DNA of 64,000 nucleotides from the NCBI RefSeq assembly GCF_009857505.1, contig NZ_WWCP01000003.1:94686-158685 (forward strand). Reading direction: 5' to 3'. Source of the stretch: Duganella lactea (GTDB taxonomy: Bacteria > Pseudomonadota > Gammaproteobacteria > Burkholderiales > Burkholderiaceae_D). The position numbers and the translations under genes were made by a program. Positions within the stretch are counted from its first letter, which is position 1. Each line of letters opens with the position of its first letter. Positions 18,231 through 28,424 of the stretch are shown here, one piece after another. The notes under the pieces are model-generated. The model did not search any database. It saw only the letters and a list, made by a program, of their open reading frames with translations, and was not told the origin of the DNA.

Positions 18231-19399
18231 TAGCGCAGCTTCAACGTGGAGAGTCCAACCAGTACCAGAATCATCGTGATAATCCAGAAACGCACGACGA
18301 CCTGGGTCTCTTTCCAGCCTTTTTGTTCAAAGTGATGATGCAGTGGCGCCATCAGAAACACCCGGCGACCGACGCCATAACGCTTCTTGGTGTACTTGAA
18401 CCACGTCACCTGAATCATCACCGACACCGTCTCCGCGACGAAGATGCCGCCCATGATGAACAACACAATCTCCTGCCGCACAATCACCGCGATGGTGCCC
18501 AGCGCGCCGCCCAGCGCCAGCGCGCCAACGTCGCCCATGAACACCTGCGCCGGATGGCTGTTAAACCACAGGAAGGCCAGGCCCGCGCCAGCCAGCGCGC
18601 CGCAGAAGATAATCAGCTCGCCCGCGCCGGGAATGTGCGGAATGAACAGATACTTCGCATACGTCACGCTGCCGGTCAGGTAAGCGAACAGGCCGAGGGC
18701 CGAGCCCACCATAATCGTCGGCATGATCGCCAGGCCATCCAGGCCATCGGTGAAGTTAACGGCGTTGGACGTACCTACGATGACACAGTAGGTCAACGCG
18801 ATGAAACCCCACACGCCCAGCGGATAGCTGATGGTTTTAAAGAACGGCACAATCAAGTCCGCCTTCGGTGGCAGGTCCATCGAGAAGCCCGACTGTACCC
18901 AGGCGAAGAACAACTCGAACACCTTGCTGGTATTGGGCGCCGACACCGAGAACGCCAAGTACAGCGCGGCGGCGATACCGACCAGCGACTGCCAGAAATA
19001 TTTCTCGCGCGAGCGCATGCCCTCCGGGTCCTGGTACACCACCTTGCGATAGTCATCCACCCAGCCCACCGCGCCGAAGCCCAGCGTCACGATCAGCACC
19101 GGCCAGATCAGACGGTTCGACAGGTCGCACCACAGCAGCGTGGAAAACGCGATCGACAGCAGAATCAGCACACCGCCCATGGTCGGCGTGCCGTGTTTTT
19201 TCAGGTGGGTCTGCGGGCCATCGGTGCGCACGGCCTGGCCGTACTTCATCGCCGTCAGCTTGCGGATCACGAACGGGCCCGCGGCCAGGCCGATGAACAG
19301 CGCCGTCGCGGTGGCGAACACCGCGCGGAAGGTGATGAAGTTGAAGACGCGGAGGAACCCGAAGTCTTCCTGGAATAATTGTGCGAGCCAGAGCAGCAT
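18230..19399 (-). CDS. mraY: Phospho-MurNAc-pentapeptide transferase MraY
   Basis: The protein has 389 residues and about ten membrane helices. Family motifs: [21 protein letters not shown] (cytoplasmic Asp pair), the catalytic-site segment [32 protein letters not shown] and [12 protein letters not shown]. It forms lipid I from UDP-MurNAc-pentapeptide and undecaprenyl phosphate. It starts 2 bases after the murF stop. Confidence 0.97.
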   Translation of the reverse strand: MLLWLAQLFQEDFGFLRVFNFITFRAVFATATALFIGLAAGPFVIRKLTAMKYGQAVRTDGPQTHLKKHGTPTMGGVLILLSIAFSTLLWCDLSNRLIWPVLIVTLGFGAVGWVDDYRKVVYQDPEGMRSREKYFWQSLVGIAAALYLAFSVSAPNTSKVFELFFAWVQSGFSMDLPPKADLIVPFFKTISYPLGVWGFIALTYCVIVGTSNAVNFTDGLDGLAIMPTIMVGSALGLFAYLTGSVTYAKYLFIPHIPGAGELIIFCGALAGAGLAFLWFNSHPAQVFMGDVGALALGGALGTIAVIVRQEIVLFIMGGIFVAETVSVMIQVTWFKYTKKRYGVGRRVFLMAPLHHHFEQKGWKETQVVVRFWIITMILVLVGLSTLKLR

Positions 19400-19401
19400 G
19401 A

Positions 19402-20823
19402 TTAGTGACTTTCCTTGTTAGCTTGTTGCGACCCAATCAAATGCTGCACGACCCGCTCCATCTTCATGAAACGGGAGCCCTTGATTAATACAGTTGCATC
19501 AGGCGATACCGCCGCTTCGACAGCGGACAGCAAATCGCCAAAGTTTTCAAAATGACGAACCTTGGCGCCTTTGATCGCAGTTGCGACGAAAGCTGCCAGT
19601 TCGCCTGTTACCAGCACCGTATCGATGCCCTTCTGTTGCGCATACGCGCCTACCTCTTCATGGAACTCGCGGCCCTGCGTGCCGACTTCGCCCATGTCGC
19701 CCAATACCAGCACGCGCGGCGCGGCGGCTTTCGACAGTACATCGATGGCGGCGCGCACCGAATCCGGATTGGCGTTATAGGTATCGTCGATCACCACCGC
19801 GCCGTTGGCGGCTTGTTTCTTTTGCAGGCGGCCGCTGACCGGGGCGAAGGTATCGAGACCCAGCTTGATCTGCTCGATCGGCACGCCAGCGGCATAGGTG
19901 CACGCCACGGCGGCCAGCGCATTACGCACATTGTGTTCGCCGGCGGCTTGCAGCCGCACGAAGAACTGGCACACATCGCCTTCGCTTTCGCTGATGGTGA
20001 TGAACATCTCGCTATCGAAATCGTTGGCGCGGAAAGTGCAGCTCACTTCCGCATCCTTGCTCAGGCCAAAACGCAGCATGCGGCGGCCGGCGGACAGTTC
20101 TTCCCAGATCGGCGTGAACTCGTCGCCATGCGGGAACACGGCCACGCCGTCGGTCGGCAGCGCCGACAGCACCGCGCCGTTTTCGCGCGCCACCGCTTCC
20201 ACCGTGTGCATGAACTCCTGATGCTCGCGCTGGGCGTTGTTGACCATGGCGATGTTCGCGCCGGCGATAACGGCCAGCCGGCCGATTTCGCCCGGATGGT
20301 TCATGCCCATCTCGATCACGGCGGCCTGCTGCCGCGCTTCCATGCGGAACAGCGTCAACGGCACGCCGATTTCGTTATTCAGGTTGCCGCGCGTGGCCAG
20401 GCGGCCTTCTTCGCCATGGGCGGCGGCCAGAATCGCGGCGATCATTTCTTTCACCGTGGTCTTGCCATTGCTGCCGGTGACGCCGATGACCGGAATGCTG
20501 AACTGCTTGCGCCACCAGTTGGCGATCTGGCCCAGTGCCACCAGCGTATTCGGGACAACGATGGCTGCGATGTTGTACGATTCGCTGAAGCCCTCCGGCA
20601 CTTCTTCCACAACGACCGCGGCAACGCCCTTCTCCGCCACTTGCGGCAGGAAGTTGTGGGCGTCGAATACTTCACCGCGCAGGGCGACAAACAGCGCGCC
20701 GGCGGCAACACTACGGCTGTCGGTGGACACGCTATCAAACGCGAGGTCGAGCGACCGCGCGCCGGCGTTCACCAAGCGTGCGCCGGTCAGAGAAGGCAGA
20801 ATTTGTGCGACCGCTGCGCGCAT
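19402..20823 (-). CDS. murF: UDP-MurNAc-tripeptide--D-alanyl-D-alanine ligase MurF
   Basis: The protein has 473 residues. ATP loop [51 protein letters not shown] and [21 protein letters not shown] mark MurF among the Mur ligases. It adds D-Ala-D-Ala, the product of DdlB in the same cluster. Its start codon overlaps the murE stop by 1 base. Confidence 0.97.
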   Translation of the reverse strand: MRAAVAQILPSLTGARLVNAGARSLDLAFDSVSTDSRSVAAGALFVALRGEVFDAHNFLPQVAEKGVAAVVVEEVPEGFSESYNIAAIVVPNTLVALGQIANWWRKQFSIPVIGVTGSNGKTTVKEMIAAILAAAHGEEGRLATRGNLNNEIGVPLTLFRMEARQQAAVIEMGMNHPGEIGRLAVIAGANIAMVNNAQREHQEFMHTVEAVARENGAVLSALPTDGVAVFPHGDEFTPIWEELSAGRRMLRFGLSKDAEVSCTFRANDFDSEMFITISESEGDVCQFFVRLQAAGEHNVRNALAAVACTYAAGVPIEQIKLGLDTFAPVSGRLQKKQAANGAVVIDDTYNANPDSVRAAIDVLSKAAAPRVLVLGDMGEVGTQGREFHEEVGAYAQQKGIDTVLVTGELAAFVATAIKGAKVRHFENFGDLLSAVEAAVSPDATVLIKGSRFMKMERVVQHLIGSQQANKESH

Positions 20824-22391
20824 TAATTCGTCCTCATCATGGTTAAACGCGCCGACAGCGCAAGTTGCGCGTGATCGGCGTCCGAGAATGGCAGCTTCTT
20901 GCCCTTGATTTCCTGATACGGCTCGTGGCCTTTACCTGCCAGCAGGATCACGTCCGGCTTGGCCGCGTGCTTGATCGCCAACAGAATGGCGCCGGCGCGG
21001 TCGTCCAGCGCCTGCACCGTCGATGCCGGATTATTCCGGTCCATGCCGGCCAGGATCTGCTCGATGATGGCGTGCGGTTCCTCGCTGCGCGGATTGTCGC
21101 TGGTGACCAGCACATGGTCCGCCGCCTGCGCGATCTTGCCCATCTGCGGACGCTTGCCCGGATCGCGGTCGCCGCCGCAGCCGAACACACACCACAGCTG
21201 GCCGCCGCGGTCATTGGCCACAGGACGCAGCGCGGCCAGGGTTTTTTCCAGCGCGTCCGGGGTGTGTGCGTAGTCGATGACGATCAGCGGCGCATCCTGG
21301 CCGCCCACTTGCTGCATGCGGCCCGGTGCCGGCTGCAGCGCTTCCACCGCCTCGATGGCGGCACGCAGGTCCAGTCCCTTGGCCAGCACCGCGCCCATCA
21401 CGCCCAGCGCGTTGCTGATGTTGAAGGCGCCCACCAGCTGCGTGCGCACTTGCGCCACGCCCAGCGGGCACTCCAGATGGAATTCCGTACCGCCATTGCG
21501 GCCGGCGCGCAGTTGGCTGGCGCGCAGCATCATCACGCCGTCGATATCCGGACGCGCGCTGGCGTCGTGCAGCGTGTAGCCGATCATCGGGATCGCGCCG
21601 GCCAGCGGCGCGGGTTTCGCTTTCAGATGGTCGATGATGCGCACGCCGGCCGGATCGTCCAGATTGACGACGGCGGTTTTCAGGCCCTGCCAGTCGAACA
21701 GCTTGACCTTGGCCGCCTCGTAGGCCTCCATGGTGCCATGATAGTCCAGGTGATCGCGGGTCAGGTTGGTGAACAGCGCCACATCGAAGTGCATGCCGGA
21801 TACCCGGCCCTGTTCCAGGCCGATCGACGACACTTCAATCGCCAGCGACATCGCGCCCTTGTCACGCAGGCCGGCCAGCGAACGCGCCAGCAGCACCGCG
21901 TCCGGCGTGGTGTAGCCGGTGACGTCGTATTCCACTTCGCCGCGCGGCTTGAATACGCCCACGCCCAGCGTGCCGATCACGGCGGCCGCTTCGCCGCCGC
22001 GCGACAGGGCCTGGCCCAACCACACGGCGCTGGAGGTCTTGCCGTTGGTGCCGGTGACGCCGACGGTGAACATGCCGGCATCGGGCTGCTCATAGAAAGC
22101 GTGCGCGATCGCGCCGGCGTTCTTCTTCAGGTTCTCGACCGTCAGGTAAGGCACGGTCCAATTGTCGTTCCAGGTGAAGGCGGCCGGGTCGAGCACCACC
22201 AGCGCGGCGCCCTGCTCGATGGCGCCGTCGATAAAGTTACGTCCGTCGGCGGTTTCACCGGCGACGGGTGCGAAAGCAAAGAACACATCGCCCAGCTTCA
22301 CGCGACGCGAATCCGAAGCCAGATGCGCGCCCGGCGCCAGCTTGCGGATTGCGGCTGCGATAGCCAACGGGTCGAAAGTAGAAGTCGTCAC
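20823..22391 (-). CDS. murE: UDP-MurNAc-L-Ala-D-Glu:meso-diaminopimelate ligase MurE
   Basis: The protein has 522 residues. VTGTNGKTSSAVWLGQAL is the P-loop and TNLTRDHLDYHGTMEAYEAAK the carbamylated-Lys region. VTSDNPRSEEPHAI contains the DNPR motif that selects meso-diaminopimelate rather than lysine, as expected in a Gram-negative cell wall. It is cytoplasmic. It overlaps ftsI by 4 bases. Confidence 0.97.
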   Translation of the reverse strand: MTTSTFDPLAIAAAIRKLAPGAHLASDSRRVKLGDVFFAFAPVAGETADGRNFIDGAIEQGAALVVLDPAAFTWNDNWTVPYLTVENLKKNAGAIAHAFYEQPDAGMFTVGVTGTNGKTSSAVWLGQALSRGGEAAAVIGTLGVGVFKPRGEVEYDVTGYTTPDAVLLARSLAGLRDKGAMSLAIEVSSIGLEQGRVSGMHFDVALFTNLTRDHLDYHGTMEAYEAAKVKLFDWQGLKTAVVNLDDPAGVRIIDHLKAKPAPLAGAIPMIGYTLHDASARPDIDGVMMLRASQLRAGRNGGTEFHLECPLGVAQVRTQLVGAFNISNALGVMGAVLAKGLDLRAAIEAVEALQPAPGRMQQVGGQDAPLIVIDYAHTPDALEKTLAALRPVANDRGGQLWCVFGCGGDRDPGKRPQMGKIAQAADHVLVTSDNPRSEEPHAIIEQILAGMDRNNPASTVQALDDRAGAILLAIKHAAKPDVILLAGKGHEPYQEIKGKKLPFSDADHAQLALSARLTMMRTN

Positions 22392-24163
22392 ATGTTCCCC
22401 TGTGCTGCGGATTCAGGAATGATGATATGGGTAAGGTCCGAGTCCGGCGCGATATTCTTGGCGCGCAGCGCCTGTGCGGCCAGCGCCGAGAACACCGGAC
22501 CGGCCACGTCGCCACCGTAGGTCACGGGGCCGCCTGGCTCGTCGATCATGACGGCGATAATGAAGCGCGGGTCCGACATCGGCGCCATGCCGACGAAGTT
22601 GGCGACATATTTGGTGTGCGAGTAGCGGCCGCCGATGAATTTCTGCGCCGTACCGGTCTTGCCGCCGACGCGGTAGCCAGGCACCTGCGCCTTGACGGCG
22701 GAGCCGCCCGGCAGTGTCACCATCTCCAGCATTTCGCGCATCTCGGCGGCGGTTTTAGGGCTGATCACCTGGGTGCCGTGCGGCGCCTCGTGCACCTTCT
22801 GGAACGACAGCGGGATAATGTCGCCATCGCGCGCCAACACCATATAGGCGCGCGCCAGCTGGATCAGCGACACCGCGATACCCTGACCGAAACTCATGTT
22901 GGCGTGTTCGATCGGACGCCACGATTTATACGGACGCACGCGGCCCGCCACCGCGCCGGGGAAGCCCCATTTCGGCTGCTGGCCGAAACCGAGCTTGGTG
23001 AACATCTCCCACAGATCCTGCGCCGGCATGCCGAAGGCGATCTTGGTGGTGCCGATGTTGGACGATTTCTGAATGATGGTCTGCACGTCAATCATGTAAT
23101 GCGGATGCGTGTCATGGATCACCCGGTCGCCGATGACCATCGAGCCGTTGCCGGTATCGAACATGGTATGCGGCGTGATCTTCTTCGCGTCCAGCGCCAT
23201 GACGACCGGGAACGGCTTCATCGACGATCCCGGCTCGAAGGTATCGGTCATCACGCGGTTGCGCAGCTGCTCGCCGGTCAGCTTGGAGCGGTCGTTCGGG
23301 TTGTAGCTCGGCCAGTTGGCCAGCGCCAGCACCTCGCCGGTGTGCACGTCCAGCACCACGGCGGCGCCGGCCTTGGCCTTGAATTTCTCCACCGCGTCCT
23401 TGATCTGGGTGAAGGCGATGTACTGGATCTTGCTGTCGATCGACAGCGTCAGATCCTTGCCATCGTGCGGCTCACGGATCGAACCGATATCCTCGACGAT
23501 GTGGCCCAGACGATCACGGATCACGCGGCGGGTACCCGGCTGGCCGACCAGCGTCTTTTGCTGCGCCAGCTCCATCGCCTCCTGGCCCACGTCTTCCAGA
23601 TTGGTAAAGCCCACCACGTGGGTGGTGACCTCGCCCTGCGGATAGAAGCGCTTGTACTCGCGCTCCGAGCCCAGGCCCTGAATACCCAGCTTGGCGATTT
23701 GCTCGGCCACATCGAGTTCGACCTGGCGCTTGAGGAACACGAAGCTGCGGTCGGAATTGAGTTTTTTCTGCAGTTCGGCACTGCTCATATCGAGCAGCCT
23801 GGCCAGTTGTTTGAGTTTTTCCGGCGGCCCGTCCTGCACCTCGTCCGGGTTGGCCCAGATGGCCTTGACCGGCACCGACGACGCCAGCACCTGGCCATCG
23901 CGATCGGTGATCTTGCCGCGCGTGGCCGGCAGCGTCAGCGTGCGGGCGTAACGCGCCTCGCCCTGCTTCTGCAGGAACTGGGTCGACAAGCCTTGCAGCC
24001 ATAGCGCGCGCGCGGCCAGCGCGGCAAAGGCGGCGAACAATACGAACAGCACTACGCGCGAACGCCAGGTTGGCAGACGCACCGCCAATACCGGGCTCTT
24101 GGAGAAGGCCACGCCTTTCGAGGCGGCCACGCGCGAAGTGTTCACATTGCTGCCGCGGCTCAT
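22388..24163 (-). CDS. ftsI: FtsI (PBP3), septal peptidoglycan transpeptidase
   Basis: This 591-residue class B penicillin-binding protein has one N-terminal membrane helix (VVLFVLFAAFAALAARALWL), a dimerisation/pedestal region and a transpeptidase domain. The latter carries SSMK with active Ser near residue 313, the SSN triad (SSNIGTTKIA) and GKTGTAQKF (KTG). It cross-links septal wall with FtsW. The N-terminal cytoplasmic tail is Ser/Arg/Lys-rich. It overlaps ftsL by 4 bases. Confidence 0.97.
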   Translation of the reverse strand: MSRGSNVNTSRVAASKGVAFSKSPVLAVRLPTWRSRVVLFVLFAAFAALAARALWLQGLSTQFLQKQGEARYARTLTLPATRGKITDRDGQVLASSVPVKAIWANPDEVQDGPPEKLKQLARLLDMSSAELQKKLNSDRSFVFLKRQVELDVAEQIAKLGIQGLGSEREYKRFYPQGEVTTHVVGFTNLEDVGQEAMELAQQKTLVGQPGTRRVIRDRLGHIVEDIGSIREPHDGKDLTLSIDSKIQYIAFTQIKDAVEKFKAKAGAAVVLDVHTGEVLALANWPSYNPNDRSKLTGEQLRNRVMTDTFEPGSSMKPFPVVMALDAKKITPHTMFDTGNGSMVIGDRVIHDTHPHYMIDVQTIIQKSSNIGTTKIAFGMPAQDLWEMFTKLGFGQQPKWGFPGAVAGRVRPYKSWRPIEHANMSFGQGIAVSLIQLARAYMVLARDGDIIPLSFQKVHEAPHGTQVISPKTAAEMREMLEMVTLPGGSAVKAQVPGYRVGGKTGTAQKFIGGRYSHTKYVANFVGMAPMSDPRFIIAVMIDEPGGPVTYGGDVAGPVFSALAAQALRAKNIAPDSDLTHIIIPESAAQGNM

Positions 24164-24435
24164 TTTGCGTGCTCCGGCGTCAGGTACTGCGTGCGCGCCG
24201 CCGTCAGCGGCGTCATATTCAGATCACGGCGCGCGATCTCCTCGATGCGGGCGTGCTTGCCCAGCGTCGATTGATCCAGCTGCAGCTGCGCCCATTCGAT
24301 ATCCAGCTGGCGCGCCTGCGACTGCGCGCGTTCAAGTTCGATGAACAGATGGCGCGCCTGGTATTGCGCGTTGACCAGCGACAGACCGCAGCCAACCAGC
24401 AACGTCGCCAGCACCAGATTGATCTTGCCGCTCAT
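24160..24435 (-). CDS. ftsL: Cell division protein FtsL
   Basis: This 91-residue bitopic protein has a very short cytoplasmic start, one membrane helix ([17 protein letters not shown]) and a periplasmic heptad-patterned segment ([22 protein letters not shown]) expected to coil with FtsB. It joins FtsQ and FtsB in the divisome activation complex. Sequence conservation of FtsL is low, so the call also rests on its place between rsmH and ftsI, overlapping both by 4 bases. Confidence 0.93.
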   Translation of the reverse strand: MSGKINLVLATLLVGCGLSLVNAQYQARHLFIELERAQSQARQLDIEWAQLQLDQSTLGKHARIEEIARRDLNMTPLTAARTQYLTPEHAK

Positions 24436-25397
24436 GCCGCCTCCTCCGGAATCGGCAGGCGGCGGGCCACGCGCATCACCGCCGAACGGGCGCGCGGGTT
24501 CTCATCGATCTCGCGGTCCGATGGCTTCATCTTCGACAGCAGCTTGAGTTCCGGCTGCGGCAGGTCGACCGCGCGGATCGGCAGGCGGCGGTCCGGCTGC
24601 TCGACATTGGCCTTGGACGCGAAAAAGCGCTTCACCATGCGGTCTTCCAGCGAGTGGAAGCTGATGATGGCGATAATGCCGCCCGGCGCCAGACTGTCGT
24701 AGGCCTGGTTCAAACCGACTTCAAGGTCTTCAAGCTCTTTATTGATGAAAATCCGGATAGCCTGAAAGGTGCGGGTGGCCGGGTCCTTGCCCTTCTCCCG
24801 AGTCTTGACCGCGCCTGCCACGATGCCGGCAAGCTGTCGTGTGGTTGAAATTGGCTCGACTGCCCTGCGAGCAACAATCGCCTTTGCAATCTGAAAAGCA
24901 AACCGTTCTTCCCCATATTCCTTTATCACCTTTTCCAGTGTCTGTTCGTTTTCGATGGCCAGCCAGGCCGCCGCCGACATGCCGCGCGTGGTGTCCATGC
25001 GCATGTCGAGCGGGCCGTCGTTACGGAAACTGAAGCCGCGCGCGGCGTCGTCCACCTGCGGCGACGAGATGCCCAGGTCGAGCAAAATGCCATCCACCTT
25101 GTCCACGCCCTCGGCCGCCAGCGCGGCGCGCATGGTGGCGAAGCTGTCGTGGACGATGGTGAAGCGCGGGTCCTTGATTTGTGCGGCGGTGGCGATGGCC
25201 TGCGGGTCCTTGTCGAAGGCGATCAGGCGCGCCTGCGCGCCGAGCCGGGACAGGATCAGGCGCGAGTGGCCGCCGCGGCCGAAGGTGCCGTCGACGAACA
25301 CGCCGTTGGCGCGCGCGCCAGCCAGCGCCAGCGCATCGACCGCTTCGTCTAGCAGCACCGTGCGATGCTGGAATTCAGGCACCGTTGTCGTGGTCAT
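24432..25397 (-). CDS. rsmH: 16S rRNA (cytosine-1402-N4) methyltransferase RsmH
   Basis: The protein has 321 residues. [28 protein letters not shown] (SAM site), [38 protein letters not shown] and [15 protein letters not shown] are hallmark RsmH (MraW) motifs. It methylates C1402 in the ribosomal P site using SAM. It starts 9 bases after the mraZ stop and is second in the dcw cluster. Confidence 0.97.
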   Translation of the reverse strand: MTTTTVPEFQHRTVLLDEAVDALALAGARANGVFVDGTFGRGGHSRLILSRLGAQARLIAFDKDPQAIATAAQIKDPRFTIVHDSFATMRAALAAEGVDKVDGILLDLGISSPQVDDAARGFSFRNDGPLDMRMDTTRGMSAAAWLAIENEQTLEKVIKEYGEERFAFQIAKAIVARRAVEPISTTRQLAGIVAGAVKTREKGKDPATRTFQAIRIFINKELEDLEVGLNQAYDSLAPGGIIAIISFHSLEDRMVKRFFASKANVEQPDRRLPIRAVDLPQPELKLLSKMKPSDREIDENPRARSAVMRVARRLPIPEEAA

Positions 25398-25406
25398 GAG
25401 GGGGCC

Positions 25407-25835
25407 TTAGAAGGAGAAATTGGCAAGTGCTTCAGGGGTGCCGGCATCCAGGGCCTGCTGCTCTTTTTCCGCCATCTTGGCGGCGTCCCAGATCTCGAAG
25501 TGCGAGCCCATGCCCATCATCATGACCTCTTTTTCCAGACCGACGGCGGCGCGCAGTTCGGGCGAGATAAGGATGCGGCCGGCGGTGTCCATGTCGACGT
25601 CGGTGGCGTAGCCGAGGAAGATGCGCTGCCAGGCGCGTGCCTGCAGGGGCCAGGCGGTGATCTGTTGACGGTGTTGCTCCCACACGGGACGGGGGAACAG
25701 CATGACGCAGCCGTCGGGATGGCGCGTCAGGGTGAGGCGGCCTTCGCATTGGATCGACAGCGCGTCACGATGCTTGGCCGGGATAGACATCCTGCCTTTG
25801 GCATCGAGATTGATTGCGGACGCGCCTTGAAACAC
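25407..25835 (-). CDS. mraZ: Transcriptional regulator MraZ
   Basis: This 142-residue protein has two SpoVT/AbrB-like halves: [23 protein letters not shown] and the second [22 protein letters not shown]. MraZ forms a ring and represses the mra promoter in E. coli. The GTG at 25833-25835 is the start: it gives the conserved N-terminus, and AAAAGGT lies upstream. Four GTGKG-type repeats at 10-bp spacing lie 90-124 bases upstream, which fits autoregulation of the dcw operon. Confidence 0.96.
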   Translation of the reverse strand: MFQGASAINLDAKGRMSIPAKHRDALSIQCEGRLTLTRHPDGCVMLFPRPVWEQHRQQITAWPLQARAWQRIFLGYATDVDMDTAGRILISPELRAAVGLEKEVMMMGMGSHFEIWDAAKMAEKEQQALDAGTPEALANFSF

Positions 25836-25924
25836 GTGATTACCTTTTGACCTCAGTAGTTAGCGGAGCATGAAGCCATGACCATTGTTTTCATCTTCCC
25901 TGTCCGCTAAGTCAGGCAAAATTT

Positions 25925-25959
25925 CCCACAAAAAGACACTTTTTCACACAGGTGCCCAC
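25925..25959 (-). promoter_or_regulatory. MraZ operator: four GTGKG/GTGTC boxes at exact 10-bp spacing
   Basis: On the minus strand, GTGGG, GTGTG, GTGTC and GTGGG begin exactly every 10 bases (plus-strand positions 25955-25959, 25945-25949, 25935-25939, 25925-25929). E. coli MraZ binds TGGGN repeats separated by 5 bases, i.e. the same 10-bp period. The first box overlaps the -10 of the predicted promoter, so binding should block transcription. Confidence 0.85.
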
Positions 25960-25986
25960 TTTAGAGGATGCCAGAATAGCGGTCAA
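25958..25986 (-). promoter_or_regulatory. Predicted Pmra promoter of the dcw cluster
   Basis: Minus strand: -35 TTGACC (25981-25986), a 17-base spacer, -10 TAAAGT (25958-25963). Transcription would start inside the MraZ boxes, about 110 bases before the mraZ GTG. Confidence 0.75.
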
Positions 25987-26408
25987 GCGCTTTCAGCCAA
26001 TCGAAACAGCGATTTTAGTAATGAAATTAAGGACTTAGCGCGATTCGTTGAAGCCGGCTAGAAATAAAATAATTCGATAAATTAAGCACTTAGCAAAGTT
26101 TGTGAAGGTGTCACCTCATCTATACCCATGTGTTTTGGGCAGAACTTGGTCATTTAAAAAAATTGATCTAGATGCATAAAGTTGCAAACCGCCAACATTG
26201 CAGTAGTAAATAGACAACAACACAAGATTGGGGGGGGAACCGCGGAGAAATACCGGAGATTCGCATCAGCAGCGCCCTGACGCGGGTGAGGAAGCTTCAC
26301 AAAACAACCACAACAATTAATTTATCGGCAAGCAAAACAGATAACTTGTCTATACAAATTTTGCACCGCACAACGGATTTTCGACGGCCATTATACGCCT
26401 TGCCAACC
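25987..26408. other. AT-rich spacer between glpK and Pmra
   Basis: About 420 bases without a credible gene. It is clearly richer in A and T than its neighbours and includes a run of eight G (26230-26237). A TATAAT lies at 26390-26395 on the minus strand, but without a matching -35. No tRNA, terminator or repeat family was recognised. Confidence 0.6.
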
Positions 26409-27908
26409 TCACGCCTGCCAGGCTTTTGAGCGTTCCACGGCGCGTGACCATTGGTGCAGCAGTTCGGCGCGACGTTCGGCCGACATCGACGGCTCGAAGC
26501 GGCGTTCGCAGGTCCATTGGGCGGCGATTTCTTCCTGGCTGTCCCAGAAGCCGACCGCCAGACCGGCCAGGTAAGCGGCGCCCAGCGCGGTGGTTTCGGT
26601 GACTCGCGGGCGCACCACCGGCACGCCCAGCAAATCGGCCTGGAACTGCATCAGCAGATCGTTGCGGGCGGCGCCGCCGTCGGCGCGCACCTCGACCAGC
26701 GGCACCGGGCGGTGCGAGGCGGCGGCATCCCGCTGCATGGCCAGCATCAGCTCGGCGCTCTGGTAGGCGATCGCTTCCAGCGCGGCGCGGGCGATGTGGG
26801 CGCGTGTGCTGCCACGGCTCAGGCCGAACAGCGCGCCGCGCGCATACGCGTCCCAATGCGGCGCGCCCAGGCCGACAAACGCCGGCACCATGAACACGCC
26901 ATCGCTGTCGGACACGCTGGCCGCCAGCGCCTCCACGTCGGCCGAGGAGCGGATGATGCCCAGCCCGTCGCGCAGCCACTGCACCGTGGCCCCGCCCATG
27001 AACACGCTGCCCTCCAGCAGGTAATCGGTGACGCCGTCCACCCGCCAGCCCACCGTGGTGAGCAGACGGTTGTGCGAGGCCACCGGATGCTGCCCCAGAT
27101 GCATCAGCATAAAGCAGCCGGTGCCATAGGTGTTCTTGACCATGCCGGGCTGATGGCAGGCCTGGCCGAACGTGGCCGCCTGCTGGTCGCCGGCGATGCC
27201 GGCCACCGGGATCGCCGCGCCGAACAGGCCGGGATGGGTAGTGCCCACCTCCTCGCTGGACGAGACGATCTGCGGCAGCAGCTGTTCCGGGATGCCGAAC
27301 AGGCGCAGCAGGTCGTAATCCCAGCGCATCAGATGGATGTTGAACAGCATGGTGCGCGCCGCGTTGCTGACGTCCGTGACGTGCTGACCGGTCAGCTGGT
27401 ACACCAGCCAGCTATCGACCGTGCCGAACGCCAGCTCGCCTTGCTCGGCCTTGGCGCGCGCGCCGGGCACCTGGTCCAGCAGCCATTTGAGCTTGGTGGC
27501 GGAGAAGTAGGCGTCCAGTTCCAGCCCGGAGATGTCGGCGATTTTTTTGGCCTTGCCGTCGGCGCGCAGGGCGTCGCAGATATCGGCGGTGCGGCGGTCC
27601 TGCCAGACGATGGCCGGCGCGATCGGCTCGCCGGTCTGGCGGTCCCACAGCACGGTGGTCTCGCGCTGGTTGGTCACGCCGATCGCCAGCACGTCGCGGG
27701 CGTCGACATGCTGATCCGCCAGCACCTTGCGCGCCACCACGAGCTGACTGCGCCAGATATCTTGCGGGTCGTGCTCGACCCAGCCGGGATGCGGAAAATG
27801 TTGGGGGAATTCCTGCGCCGCGCAACCGCAAATGCGGCCCTGATGGTCGAACAGGATGGCGCGCGAACTGGTCGTGCCCTGGTCCAGGGCGAGGATGTAT
27901 TTTTTCAT
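26409..27908 (-). CDS. glpK: Glycerol kinase
   Basis: The protein has 499 residues, the usual GlpK length. FGGY-kinase motifs: [65 protein letters not shown] and [28 protein letters not shown]. It phosphorylates glycerol to glycerol 3-phosphate in the cytoplasm. The ATG at 27908 was chosen because it gives the [12 protein letters not shown] start; the frame extends 18 codons further up without support. No glpF or glpD is adjacent. rnpB lies directly upstream. Confidence 0.96.
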   Translation of the reverse strand: MKKYILALDQGTTSSRAILFDHQGRICGCAAQEFPQHFPHPGWVEHDPQDIWRSQLVVARKVLADQHVDARDVLAIGVTNQRETTVLWDRQTGEPIAPAIVWQDRRTADICDALRADGKAKKIADISGLELDAYFSATKLKWLLDQVPGARAKAEQGELAFGTVDSWLVYQLTGQHVTDVSNAARTMLFNIHLMRWDYDLLRLFGIPEQLLPQIVSSSEEVGTTHPGLFGAAIPVAGIAGDQQAATFGQACHQPGMVKNTYGTGCFMLMHLGQHPVASHNRLLTTVGWRVDGVTDYLLEGSVFMGGATVQWLRDGLGIIRSSADVEALAASVSDSDGVFMVPAFVGLGAPHWDAYARGALFGLSRGSTRAHIARAALEAIAYQSAELMLAMQRDAAASHRPVPLVEVRADGGAARNDLLMQFQADLLGVPVVRPRVTETTALGAAYLAGLAVGFWDSQEEIAAQWTCERRFEPSMSAERRAELLHQWSRAVERSKAWQA

Positions 27909-27971
27909 CGGCGGAAAGTCCCCTGCGCGGCGTGCGCCCGGTTCCGCGTCCGCCGCGAACAATCGTTATTA

Positions 27972-28306
27972 GTTGAAGCAAGCCGATAGGCCGGATTTTG
28001 TTACGGCGCAGGCGAACCCGCGCTATGACAGCCATTCCTCTAGGCGCTGGATTACTCCAGCGCTCAAGCTTCCTACCCGCACGCTCCGCGAGCCACATCA
28101 TCGCGTGCCTATTTGGAATTGCACCAGGTGGAGGTTACCGCGTTTCACCGTAACTTAATACGCTCGTCTCTGTGGCCCTATTCCTCGCCTTATACCTCGT
28201 GAGAGGCTTTCAGCGGACGGCCGTTAACCGTCACCCCGCTCTATGGAGTCCGGACCTTCCTCCCGTCAGGCCTTACGCACTGACCAGCGGCTGTCTGGCT
28301 TGCTTC
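27972..28306 (-). ncRNA. rnpB: RNase P RNA (bacterial class A)
   Basis: The minus-strand transcript begins GAAGCAAGCCAGACAG and ends GGCTTGCTTC, which pair as helix P1. Conserved elements follow in the right order: GGGAGGAAGGTCCGGACTCC (P4 5' strand and J3/4), CCACAGAGACGAG, GGTGAAACG, CAATTCCAAATAGGC, GGCTGTCATAGCG and CCGGCCTATCGG near the 3' end. It is the catalytic RNA that trims tRNA 5' leaders. Its length of about 335 bases suits a beta-class type A RNA. The 3' boundary may be a few bases off. Confidence 0.96.
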
Positions 28307-28313
28307 GGGCGCT

Positions 28314-28343
28314 ATTGTACCAGTCCGCGCCGGCAAATCTGAA
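28314..28343 (-). promoter_or_regulatory. Predicted rnpB promoter
   Basis: Minus strand: -35 TTCAGA (28338-28343), an 18-base spacer and -10 TACAAT (28314-28319). The -10 ends 7 bases before the inferred RNA 5' end, a suitable start distance. Confidence 0.65.
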
Positions 28344-28424
28344 ATTTGGTGTCGCCATTCCAAAAGCCGCCCCCGCGCCACCGCCGTAGAATGCTCTGAT
28401 AATTCACCCACGAGGCCCACAATA

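Noticed and set aside
26390..26395. TATAAT on the minus strand after glpK, considered as a second promoter for mraZ
   Set aside because: At 17 bases upstream the sequence is GCAGGC, not a -35. It is also about 550 bases from mraZ, which has a better promoter close by.
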